In this document: positions 44,138 through 51,482 of the stretch, one piece after another | Layout of the letters: every line of letters starts with the position of its first letter | How positions within the stretch are numbered: the first letter of the stretch is position 1 | NCBI GenBank assembly: GCA_964383845.1 | Contig: CAYLIF010000005.1 | Coordinates: forward strand, 19,938-83,937 | DNA length: 64,000 nt | Direction of reading: 5' to 3' | DNA from: JAAZGD01 sp964383845 | GTDB lineage: Bacteria > Bacillota > Clostridia > Peptostreptococcales > Anaerovoracaceae | Position numbers and translations under genes: made by a program | Notes under the pieces: model-generated | Told to the model about the DNA's origin: nothing | Databases searched by the model: none | Seen by the model: only the letters and a program-made list of their open reading frames with translations

Positions 44138-45378
44138 TGAAGATCCCTCCTGTCTGGAATATTACAGGAAATTTCCGCAGCTACACCTCGGTCCGTGAAG
44201 CAACGAACCAGCCGTCGCTGGATTTCCGAATTAACAAAAGGTGTTGTTATTCCAAAGCTCATAACATCGCCATGGCTTACAACACATATTTGAATCTTTT
44301 CTGTGCTTACGGAAACATTAAAGTTTTTTATCTCTCTTGATATATTTTCGGGTAGGGTCAATGCCCCTACGTTGGATACTACTGCCGTATATTTTTTCTG
44401 TCCCGCCAAATATGCCATTTTCAGAAAAATATTTTTTATTAACAAGGGTACAAGCTTAATAACAGGATTTTTTTCAATGGCAACGAAATTATTCATCCCA
44501 GCATCTAAACGCTCTGGTGTTGTTCTCTCTTTTAATTCTCGACTAACCCAAGGAGTGAGCTCCATAAGAGAAACTTCTCCTTCTTCTGGATTCCAGGGGA
44601 TTAAAACAGTATTAAAGAAATTTCTAAGAGAATCTGAGGCGTAATACTTTCGCAGATTAACAGGAATACTTATGACTATGGGGCGTTTCTTTTTTCGTCT
44701 TGGTAGCTCTTCCCAAATTGATTTCATAAAGCATGCAGTAATAAAAGATGTAACAGTTCCATGATGCTCTTTGGCAAGAGCAACTACCTCTTTTGTGGGT
44801 AGGTGCACTTGTATTAACTTCAAATGATTTTGTGCATATCTAAAGCCTCTAAATCTTACGGCTTTAGGCTTTTTTTCCTTCTTGGTCCTTTTGCCGCTAC
44901 CATGTCTTAGGAAACTATCATCTCTTCCAGCACTCAAAGACTCTGGCAAGGTAATTGATTCTTGGATATCTTCTATTGGCAGACCTAGGTCCAAGGCTAA
45001 ATAGCGTACTAAAAGAGCCTCAAAAAAAGAAATTGTGCCAGCCCCATCGGACAGCACATGAAAAACTTCCAAGTTAATGGTTTGTCTATAATAGCTTACG
45101 TTAAACAATAAGTTCCTTTTATGTTTACGATAAATAGGCCCACAGACTGGTTGATTTTCTTCTCTAACAACAGGCTGAAGGTCTGTCTCTTCTAGGTAGT
45201 TCCAAAAAAAACCTTGTTTCATTATATACCGATAAGCCTCGAAATCCTCTAGTGTTTCATCTAAGGCTTTTTGCAGCTGATCTTTATCAACAAAATCTTT
45301 TAGCTCTGCAGAAAACCTGAACACTTGAGTCTCTGACCTATGGGTAGCAGCAGAAAATAGTATCGCCGCATTGTCCAA
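44134..45378 (-). CDS. Condensation/alcohol-acetyltransferase-like acyltransferase
   Basis: Encodes 414 residues with the acyltransferase HxxxDG motif in EVFHVLSDGAGT (near residue 140) and a late NVGALTLP-like segment, features of the CoA-dependent acyltransferase superfamily that includes NRPS condensation domains and alcohol acetyltransferases. Predicted to transfer an acyl group to an alcohol or amine; donor and acceptor are unknown. No signal peptide is seen. It lies between the hydrolase (31 nt away) and the overlapping zinc-ribbon membrane protein. Confidence 0.75.
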   Translation of the reverse strand: MDNAAILFSAATHRSETQVFRFSAELKDFVDKDQLQKALDETLEDFEAYRYIMKQGFFWNYLEETDLQPVVREENQPVCGPIYRKHKRNLLFNVSYYRQTINLEVFHVLSDGAGTISFFEALLVRYLALDLGLPIEDIQESITLPESLSAGRDDSFLRHGSGKRTKKEKKPKAVRFRGFRYAQNHLKLIQVHLPTKEVVALAKEHHGTVTSFITACFMKSIWEELPRRKKKRPIVISIPVNLRKYYASDSLRNFFNTVLIPWNPEEGEVSLMELTPWVSRELKERTTPERLDAGMNNFVAIEKNPVIKLVPLLIKNIFLKMAYLAGQKKYTAVVSNVGALTLPENISREIKNFNVSVSTEKIQICVVSHGDVMSFGITTPFVNSEIQRRLVRCFTDRGVAAEISCNIPDRRDLQ

Positions 45379-45409
45379 CTTATGCCAACTTTTAATAAGA
45401 GTGCTCCCC

Positions 45410-46330
45410 CTAACCTAAAAATTCTTTGATAGCTTCTATGGTTCGTTTTACGTGAACAAATCTAATAGGCAAAGTAAAATAACCATGAAGAGCATTTTTC
45501 ATGCGAATTTGAGTTACATGGTTACCAAACTCCATCAGCTTATCCCCATAGGCTTCTCCCTCGTCTCTCAAGGGATCATGCTCTGCGGTAATGATAAGTG
45601 TAGCTGGTTGCTTGGAAAAGTCCTCTGCCAAAAGAGGCGCAAAATATGGGCTATAAAGGTCCTTTTTGTCCTTTATATATAAGTCAATATAATCACAAAT
45701 CCTTTGTGATGTCAAAAGGTAGCCCTCTCCTTTTTCTTGTATAGAGGGGAAGGGAGACCTATCATCATGGAAGTTATTTGTAGCAGGATAAAGGAGTATT
45801 TGCTTGGCCACAGAAAACTCAGCTCGATCTCTACCAAGAAGACTTACAGCAGCGGCAATGTTGGCTCCAGCACTATCTCCCATAAGTATAATTTCTTTTT
45901 TTCTATTGTTTTTTTCGGCATACTGTTGATGCAGAATTTTTGTGACTTCATAGCAGTCTAACAATCCTTCGGGAAAAGGGAATTCTGGAGCAAGTCTATA
46001 GTCTACAGAAAGCACCTGCCGACCTGAGTCATTTGCTAGCATGGCGCAGGTCCTTGTGTAAGTGTTGATATTTCCATGAACCCATCCGCCACCATGAAAA
46101 AAAAGTATCCTTTCATCTCCCAGAAGTTCTTTGGGCTCAAAAACCCGTATTGGAATAGAATGATTATCCAACACAATATCATCATCCCAAACACTATAAA
46201 GTTCTCTTGTTCCTATGGGAGGGTTAATCCATTCTCGGATTTTGCGGCTGGTTTCATATTGGGTTTTTATATCCAATTCTGCATATGATATGGCTCTTAG
46301 GGCTGCCTTCATATATTTATTTATCCCCAT
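45410..46330 (-). CDS. Alpha/beta hydrolase of the hormone-sensitive-lipase type
   Basis: Encodes a 306-residue esterase/lipase-like protein. The oxyanion-hole motif HGGGW is near residue 77, the nucleophile elbow is GDSAG (near 153), the Asp is in TAEHDPLRDEG and the His in NALHGYF, so the catalytic triad is complete. It is predicted to be cytoplasmic and to deacylate a small ester. It is probably the fourth gene of the unit that starts with the TM1266-type regulator; 66 nt with no terminator separate it from the fused ABC gene. Confidence 0.88.
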   Translation of the reverse strand: MGINKYMKAALRAISYAELDIKTQYETSRKIREWINPPIGTRELYSVWDDDIVLDNHSIPIRVFEPKELLGDERILFFHGGGWVHGNINTYTRTCAMLANDSGRQVLSVDYRLAPEFPFPEGLLDCYEVTKILHQQYAEKNNRKKEIILMGDSAGANIAAAVSLLGRDRAEFSVAKQILLYPATNNFHDDRSPFPSIQEKGEGYLLTSQRICDYIDLYIKDKKDLYSPYFAPLLAEDFSKQPATLIITAEHDPLRDEGEAYGDKLMEFGNHVTQIRMKNALHGYFTLPIRFVHVKRTIEAIKEFLG

Positions 46331-46396
46331 AATTTTTTCTCATTTCTCACAAGCTTTTTCTATTTGCAGCCAACTCCACTCCCAGCCTAACTCTTA

Positions 46397-47800
46397 CTAT
46401 ATTTCAATGATTCTTTGAGCCAATCTTTCAGCATCACTAGGGCTATGGGTAACCATAAGAACAGTTTTGCCCTTGGTATAATACTTCCAGCTTCCATCAA
46501 TTATTCGATCCTTAAGTGCTTTGTCCAAGCCTTTAAATGGTTCATCTAAAAGAAGGAGTCCTGCAGGATAAAGGAAAGACCTTGCCATAGAAAGGCGGCG
46601 ATTCATTCCACCTGAAAGTTGTTGGGGCAATTTGTCTATATCATCTAAGAGTTCCATTCTATCAAGAACTTCTAAAATCATGGAATCAGCAGTTGAAAAC
46701 TCTACTTTTCCTTTTAATACAATGGCTAGATTATCGTAAAGATTAAGCCAGGGTAATAGGCGATCTTCTTGGAATAAATAAGAAATCCTTTGGCAACCTA
46801 GGTCTATTTTCCCTCGGTCTGGATCTTCTAAACCGGCGATTATTCTCAGTAAAGTGGTTTTCCCTTTTCCTGAAGGTCCCATTACAGCTGTGATTTCTCC
46901 GGGGTCAATTGTAATTTCGTAGTCTGAAAAAACTTGTTTTTTACCAAAGCATTTATCCATTCCTTCAACACAAATACAGCTAGCAGAATCCACTCCATGG
47001 ATTTTCTCACCCTTATCCTTTTTCATAACTTTAGATCCGTGGTATTCCTTCCACTGAACCTTTCCCAGAAGATAATGTATTACTTGTTCGAAGGCGTAGG
47101 CTAAGCCCACTATTGCCAGAATCCAAGCAAAAAGTTCAGCTGTTTCGAAATAGACTTTAGCATTTAATAGATTGTAGCCCATAGAAAATTTAGGCACAGA
47201 CAAAACCTCTGCCGCAACAACGGATTTCCAGCTTAAACCTGCAATCAAGTTTAATGATGCTTTTATTTCCGGTTCAATAGAGGGTAAATAAATCCACCTG
47301 AATTGGGTTTTGGTAGACAAATCAAAAACATGTGCCATTTCCAAATGTTCACGGCTAATACTGTCTAAGCCAGACAGCAAGTTAACATGAACAACAGGAA
47401 AGCACATAAGAAAACATACGAATATAGGAACATTCCCCGAAGGCAGTAGCAGTAAGGCATAAATTATAACCGCCATTACGGGAGTAGATTTTAAGAAATT
47501 AACAGGCAGAGTGATTACTTGCCTAAATAAAGAATATCTATAGGAAAGAATTGAAGTGATAACCCCAACAAGAAATGAGAGGCCAATCCCTACAATACAC
47601 CTATAGAAGGTGGCCAGAACGTTAAAATAAAATGCCTTTGTGACAATCAAATCACCAAGGCTTTTAACTGCCGCCAAGGGAGAAGGAAGGATTAGGGGCA
47701 TGGCCACAAGCAATGCCCCTAGTTGCCATAACAAAATCCAAAAGATAGCTATAGCAAGAGCCTTCAGTTTTTTGTTTTTTATAAGGGTTTTTTTATTCAT
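46397..47800 (-). CDS. Fused ABC permease and ATP-binding protein (NitT/TauT type)
   Basis: Encodes 467 residues with two domains normally on separate chains. Residues 1-255 are a six-helix BPD permease with the EAA-like loop near 180; after a charged linker of about 20 residues comes an ABC ATPase (about 276-467) with Walker A GPSGKGKTT, Q-loop FQEDRLLPW, signature LSGGMNRRLS, Walker B LLLLDEPFKGLD and H-loop THS. The arrangement resembles SsuC-SsuB importers for sulfonates, taurine, nitrate or pyrimidine precursors. The lipoprotein encoded 31 nt upstream is the presumed substrate receptor. The frame is uninterrupted, so the fusion is encoded in the sequence. Confidence 0.88.
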   Translation of the reverse strand: MNKKTLIKNKKLKALAIAIFWILLWQLGALLVAMPLILPSPLAAVKSLGDLIVTKAFYFNVLATFYRCIVGIGLSFLVGVITSILSYRYSLFRQVITLPVNFLKSTPVMAVIIYALLLLPSGNVPIFVCFLMCFPVVHVNLLSGLDSISREHLEMAHVFDLSTKTQFRWIYLPSIEPEIKASLNLIAGLSWKSVVAAEVLSVPKFSMGYNLLNAKVYFETAELFAWILAIVGLAYAFEQVIHYLLGKVQWKEYHGSKVMKKDKGEKIHGVDSASCICVEGMDKCFGKKQVFSDYEITIDPGEITAVMGPSGKGKTTLLRIIAGLEDPDRGKIDLGCQRISYLFQEDRLLPWLNLYDNLAIVLKGKVEFSTADSMILEVLDRMELLDDIDKLPQQLSGGMNRRLSMARSFLYPAGLLLLDEPFKGLDKALKDRIIDGSWKYYTKGKTVLMVTHSPSDAERLAQRIIEI

Positions 47801-47831
47801 CTCGGTTCTTTTTTATCCCTAGCCCTAATAT

Positions 47832-48806
47832 CTAATAGTAGAAATTATCATCGGGCATTGCTCCACCTAATGAAGCAGGATCCATTTTGAAAAGAACTTT
47901 GAAGTAAGCCTCTAGCATACTCTTAGTTGCGTCAAAGTCATCTTCATAAAGAACTATATTGCTATTAGGTATTGCTTTTTGAGCAACCACTGGATCTTCA
48001 ATAAAGCCCCAATCTGCTATTGCTTGTCCTGCATCTTCTGAGCTATTTACAAAATCAACAGATTCTCTGTAATCCGCAAGGAAAACAGCTATGTCATCTC
48101 CCCGCTCTTCCACAAAGGATTTCTGTGCAATGATTACGCCCATAGGTAGGTCAACCCCTGTAACTTCAGCCCAGCTTTCATTTAAATCGATAGCTACATG
48201 GATTGCTTCATTCTTAGAACTGACAACAGTTACAAAAGGCTCTGGAAGAAGAGCAAGGGAACCTTCGTTGGCCATGCAACTTGATGCTGCATCACTGTGG
48301 TTAGCCATCCACTGGATGTTAACATCGGTAACACCAGCTTCGTTTAAGAGTTCTTGAAGAATGAATTCTGGACCTGCTCCTTTTCCGCTGCCATAAAGGG
48401 TTTTGCCTGCAAGGTCTTCAACCCTAGCAACTTTTTGTGTTCCATTCTCTACAATGTAGAGAACTCCCAAAGTGTTAACGCTAACTACAACTACTGCCCC
48501 TTCTGTTTTATTATAAAGTACGGAAGCCATATTGGAAGGAAGACAAGCCATATCTAACTCTCCAGTAATAACCTTTCCTGCAATTTCGTCAGGTGCTTGA
48601 TATGCGGTTATGTCATACCTATCAGTTTGGTCCATTAAAGCTACCATTCCCATTCCTGTTGGGCCGTTAAGGGTTCCAATAACAATAGGGGCTGCAAATC
48701 CTTCAGGTTCTCCGGGTGCAGGAGGATCTTGTGCACATCCTGTGAACATTGTCCCCATCACAAGGGTGAGAATTAATAGTACTAGTAAAGTTCTTTTCAT
48801 TTTCAT
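47832..48806 (-). CDS. ABC transporter substrate-binding lipoprotein (SsuA/NMT1-like)
   Basis: Encodes 324 residues. A lipoprotein signal ends in a TGC lipobox (Cys at about 25). The mature protein has the NMT1/SsuA-like order: IGTLNGPTGMGMVALM, a DMACLPSNMASVLYN segment, and a central LYGSGKGAGPEFIL. It would deliver a small molecule to the fused permease-ATPase. Ligand cannot be read from the sequence. It lies 21 nt after the TM1266-type regulator gene. The mature N-terminus is Pro-rich. Confidence 0.86.
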   Translation of the reverse strand: MKMKRTLLVLLILTLVMGTMFTGCAQDPPAPGEPEGFAAPIVIGTLNGPTGMGMVALMDQTDRYDITAYQAPDEIAGKVITGELDMACLPSNMASVLYNKTEGAVVVVSVNTLGVLYIVENGTQKVARVEDLAGKTLYGSGKGAGPEFILQELLNEAGVTDVNIQWMANHSDAASSCMANEGSLALLPEPFVTVVSSKNEAIHVAIDLNESWAEVTGVDLPMGVIIAQKSFVEERGDDIAVFLADYRESVDFVNSSEDAGQAIADWGFIEDPVVAQKAIPNSNIVLYEDDFDATKSMLEAYFKVLFKMDPASLGGAMPDDNFYY

Positions 48807-48827
48807 GTTAAGCTCCTTTTTTCGTTT

Positions 48828-49073
48828 CTATGATTTAGAATAAATGGTTTTAGTCTGGACTCCCTTAAGTGCTCCTATCTTTCCTGAAAGTGCACTAATA
48901 ATATCTTGGGGTGCATCCATGACCACGCTAATAACGGAAATGCCTTTTTTTTCGTAAGGGATACCCATTCTGCCAATAATAAAAGACCCGTACTCACTGA
49001 GTATGTGGTTCATAGCGTCAACAGCATCAGGGTTTTCCAGAATTATACCTATAACAGCAACTCTTGTATCCAT
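48828..49073 (-). CDS. TM1266-type regulator of iron-only hydrogenase systems
   Basis: Encodes an 81-residue ferredoxin-fold (ACT/NikR-C-like) protein. VAVIGIILENPDAVDAMNHIL and the later IGRMGIPYEKKGISVISVVMDA match the TM1266 family, often encoded beside [FeFe]-hydrogenase maturation genes and named a putative regulator. Here no hydrogenase gene is nearby; instead it leads an ABC transporter unit. A GGAGG site precedes the ATG. Whether it binds a metal, a ligand or nucleic acid is unknown. Confidence 0.82.
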   Translation of the reverse strand: MDTRVAVIGIILENPDAVDAMNHILSEYGSFIIGRMGIPYEKKGISVISVVMDAPQDIISALSGKIGALKGVQTKTIYSKS

Positions 49074-49085
49074 AGTTCATCCTCC

Positions 49086-49117
49086 AAAAAAAAACACCTT
49101 CCTATCGCGAAGGCGCC
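49086..49117 (-). terminator. Conditional terminator in the TM1266/ABC leader
   Basis: On the minus strand GGCGCCTTC (49109-49117) pairs with GAAGGTGTT (49093-49101), with G-T pairs at the base, and is followed by a run of nine U (49086-49094). It ends 12 bp before the TM1266-type ATG, so it controls entry into the operon. Confidence 0.85.
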
Positions 49118-49172
49118 AAATAAATCAACACGGTGGTGCCTTCCCCCTCAGTTAGTCTTCGGGGCTCAGTAC
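49086..49172 (-). ncRNA. Candidate riboswitch/attenuator leader of unknown class
   Basis: The leader of about 90 nt starts near 49172. Its parts, 5' to 3', are two copies of ACTGAG (49165-49170 and 49147-49152) flanking a CCCC/GGGG hairpin (49144-49164), then GAAGGCACC (49135-49143), then GGCGCCTTC (49109-49117), then the terminator. GAAGGCACC can pair with GGCGCCTTC (8 of 9), which would prevent the terminator; the two structures exclude each other. I could not match it to a known riboswitch family by eye. Confidence 0.6.
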
Positions 49173-49178
49173 TTATAT

Positions 49179-49207
49179 ATTTTACCATTTACGGATCATC
49201 ATGGCAA
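49179..49207 (-). promoter_or_regulatory. Promoter of the TM1266/ABC unit
   Basis: On the minus strand TTGCCA (49202-49207) and TAAAAT (49179-49184) are 17 bp apart. Transcription is expected near 49172, at the start of the structured leader. Confidence 0.6.
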
Positions 49208-49304
49208 GGATTATTGTCAAACTATTGTCAAGGTACCGCTCTTTTATTGTAGCTGAAAACTCTTGAAAGCTGATAGAAAAGTGTGGTTTTCTTATATATT
49301 CTAG

Positions 49305-49333
49305 TTGATAACTTGAGACAGCAAAGGTAGAAT
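49305..49333 (+). promoter_or_regulatory. Promoter of the phzF-like gene
   Basis: TTGATA (49305-49310) and TAGAAT (49328-49333) are 17 bp apart and about 34 bp before the ATG. It is divergent from the TM1266/ABC promoter. Confidence 0.5.
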
Positions 49334-49366
49334 GAAATCATACACAAATAATGAAAGGAGAATCCC

Positions 49367-50275
49367 ATGGTTTTTTATATAGTTCATGCTTTCACAGACC
49401 AGCTTTTTGGTGGAAACCCAGCAGGAGTTGTTATTTTAGATAAGGACCAGGATTTTCCAGATTCAGAACTTTGTCTTAAGCTTGCAGCAGAGCTGCGTTA
49501 TTCAGAAACTGTGTTCATCAAACCTTACAAATCCCAGCCTAGCCATTTTTGTTTTCGCTACTTTACTCCCACAGAGGAAGTTCAGCTTTGCGGCCATGCA
49601 ACTATAGGTGCTTTCAAAGCCTTAATTGAAGAAGACCTTGTGGAAATCACCGGGGATTACACAATTGAAACTTTAAGTGGTATTTTAGACATTAAAATAA
49701 TAGATGAATTTGTGGAAATGGAGATGGGGACACCAAAGATTTTAGCGCCTGATTTCAGCCAAGACCAAATAGATGAAATCTATAAAACAATGGGAACAGA
49801 TTCCCAGGGAGAAATACTAAAAGCCCAAATTATTTCAACGGGTTTGCCAGACATAATATTGCCTGTACACTCCCTAACAAAGCTTAATGGCTTAAAACCA
49901 GATTTTAAGGCCTTAGCAAATTTGTCTGCAACATATAATGTTACCGGAGTACATGCCTTTACCCTTGGATGTGATGATGCAACAGCTCATACAAGAAACT
50001 TTGCACCTCTTTTTGATATTGACGAAGAAGCTGCAACAGGAACAGCCAGCGGTGCTCTCACATTCTACTTGTACGAGAATAAGCTAATTGCCAATCACAC
50101 TCAATGCTTATTCATTCAAGGAGAGGCTATGAATCGTCCCTCAAAAATAATAACAAATCTTCACGATCACAGCACAGATGCTAGTTGCGATATAAATAAA
50201 GGCTCTCAAATTAAGATTTACGTAGGAGGTACTGCAGTTGTTTTGGCCACAGGTAAAATCAATATTCCGGAATAA
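49367..50275 (+). CDS. PhzF family isomerase-like protein
   Basis: Encodes a 302-residue member of the PhzF/diaminopimelate-epimerase fold. The N-terminal AFTDQLFGGNPAGVV, the Glu of RYSETVFI (residue 47, the family's general base), YFTPTEEVQLCGHATIGA and the C-terminal GTASGA motif are intact. Most clostridial members are not in phenazine clusters, and substrate is unknown. An AAAGGAG site lies before the ATG. Its 3' end overlaps the next gene by 38 nt. Confidence 0.92.
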   Translation: MVFYIVHAFTDQLFGGNPAGVVILDKDQDFPDSELCLKLAAELRYSETVFIKPYKSQPSHFCFRYFTPTEEVQLCGHATIGAFKALIEEDLVEITGDYTIETLSGILDIKIIDEFVEMEMGTPKILAPDFSQDQIDEIYKTMGTDSQGEILKAQIISTGLPDIILPVHSLTKLNGLKPDFKALANLSATYNVTGVHAFTLGCDDATAHTRNFAPLFDIDEEAATGTASGALTFYLYENKLIANHTQCLFIQGEAMNRPSKIITNLHDHSTDASCDINKGSQIKIYVGGTAVVLATGKINIPE

Positions 50276-50597
50276 TAAACCCATTTTTATAGCTTCATTC
50301 ATATTAGTCATAGCCCTTGCTATCTACTTTCCTTCCTTGGGACAAGAAAGCAGGCTAATTGAAAAACAGGATCACTTAAATAAAGAAAGCCTTGGCCAAG
50401 CTGAAAAGTTAGACCAGGCTATTTTGTTGAGAGATGATCTTCTTATTAAAACTCAAGGTCTAGACTCCCAAGTTGAAAGTTGGGTAAAGAGAAGGGAAAG
50501 TCTGGAAAACTATTTGACTGAAAAACCAGATGACTCTAACTCTAATGAGGATGTAGATAAAGCCAATAACACAGAAAAGGGGTTAAAAAATGAATAA
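50238..50597 (+). CDS. Small membrane protein with coiled-coil, TTG start
   Basis: Encodes about 119 residues: one membrane helix (about 16-32), then a charged, coiled-coil-like region rich in Glu, Lys and Leu, and an Asp/Asn-rich tail. No known family is recognised. The TTG at 50238 has a perfect AGGAGGT site (50224-50230) 7 nt upstream, although these bases also encode Gly-Gly in PhzF. The stop overlaps the start of the polysaccharide deacetylase by 8 nt, so the pair is translationally coupled. Both proteins share a membrane-helix-plus-coil beginning, suggesting they interact at the cell surface. Confidence 0.6.
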   Translation: MFWPQVKSIFRNNKPIFIASFILVIALAIYFPSLGQESRLIEKQDHLNKESLGQAEKLDQAILLRDDLLIKTQGLDSQVESWVKRRESLENYLTEKPDDSNSNEDVDKANNTEKGLKNE

Positions 50598-51477
50598 GCT
50601 ACCAAGTCCTAAAATTCTTATCAAATATATCCCCGCTTTTATAATCGTTGCGGCTCTTTTCATCTTCCTTTTAGCCCTAGTTAATTATGCAGGAAATGAT
50701 GGACTAAAAAGAGATATTGCTGATTTGAATTATACAAAAGCTCTTAGAACATCAGCCCAAGCTGATATAAACGAAGAGATCCTTTCTCTTTATCATTTAG
50801 ATGATACGCTCAATCAAGCCAAAGAAGAATATTATAATGCGGCAAGTGCTTTAGAGAAAGAAGTAGTAGAAGGAAAAAGCCCTTACCGTATTGCTTATCT
50901 AACCTTTGACGATGGTCCCTTTAAAAAAACCCAGGATTATCTTGAGGTTTTAGACCAATATAATGTTTTGGGAACATTTTTCGTGTTGGGAAAAACAGAT
51001 TTCATCTCTACATATAGAGATATTGCAGCCCAAGGCCATACATTAGGTAACCACACATATAGCCACAAAATTTGGACAGGCCTTTATGACAGTCCATCAA
51101 GCTTTATGGAAGATGTTGATAACTTGGATCGCTTTTTACAAGAACATGTAGGAGTTAAGTCTAGAATTTTTAGATTCCCCGGCGGCTCTCTTGCTGCTGG
51201 AAATATAAGAGAAGAGTGCATTTCTGCACTCCATGAATCGGGATATAATTATGTTGAATGGAACGCTTTAACTAGGGATGCAGAATTAAAAGGCTTAACT
51301 TTAGAAGGGGCTTATGAAGCCCTGATGCCTTTAGCCACCTCTAAGTCAATGGCTATAATTCTTATGCATGACTTTAGTAGCGCTTCCTTAGGAGCTTTGC
51401 CTACAGTTATTGAACACCTGCAAGCACAAAATTATGTTCTTCTTCCTTTATTTGAAGGAAGTCTAGTTCTACGATAG
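50590..51477 (+). CDS. Membrane-anchored polysaccharide deacetylase
   Basis: Encodes 295 residues: an N-terminal membrane helix (about 12-32), a helical region to about 95, then a NodB-type domain with TFDDG (metal Asp), the HTYSH metal-binding pair in GNHTYSH, FRFPGGS and the late LMHD. It would remove acetyl groups from peptidoglycan GlcNAc/MurNAc or another surface glycan. The start overlaps the upstream small membrane protein. It ends 6 bp before the convergent lytic transglycosylase stop. Confidence 0.9.
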   Translation: MNKLPSPKILIKYIPAFIIVAALFIFLLALVNYAGNDGLKRDIADLNYTKALRTSAQADINEEILSLYHLDDTLNQAKEEYYNAASALEKEVVEGKSPYRIAYLTFDDGPFKKTQDYLEVLDQYNVLGTFFVLGKTDFISTYRDIAAQGHTLGNHTYSHKIWTGLYDSPSSFMEDVDNLDRFLQEHVGVKSRIFRFPGGSLAAGNIREECISALHESGYNYVEWNALTRDAELKGLTLEGAYEALMPLATSKSMAIILMHDFSSASLGALPTVIEHLQAQNYVLLPLFEGSLVLR

Positions 51478-51482
51478 ATGTA

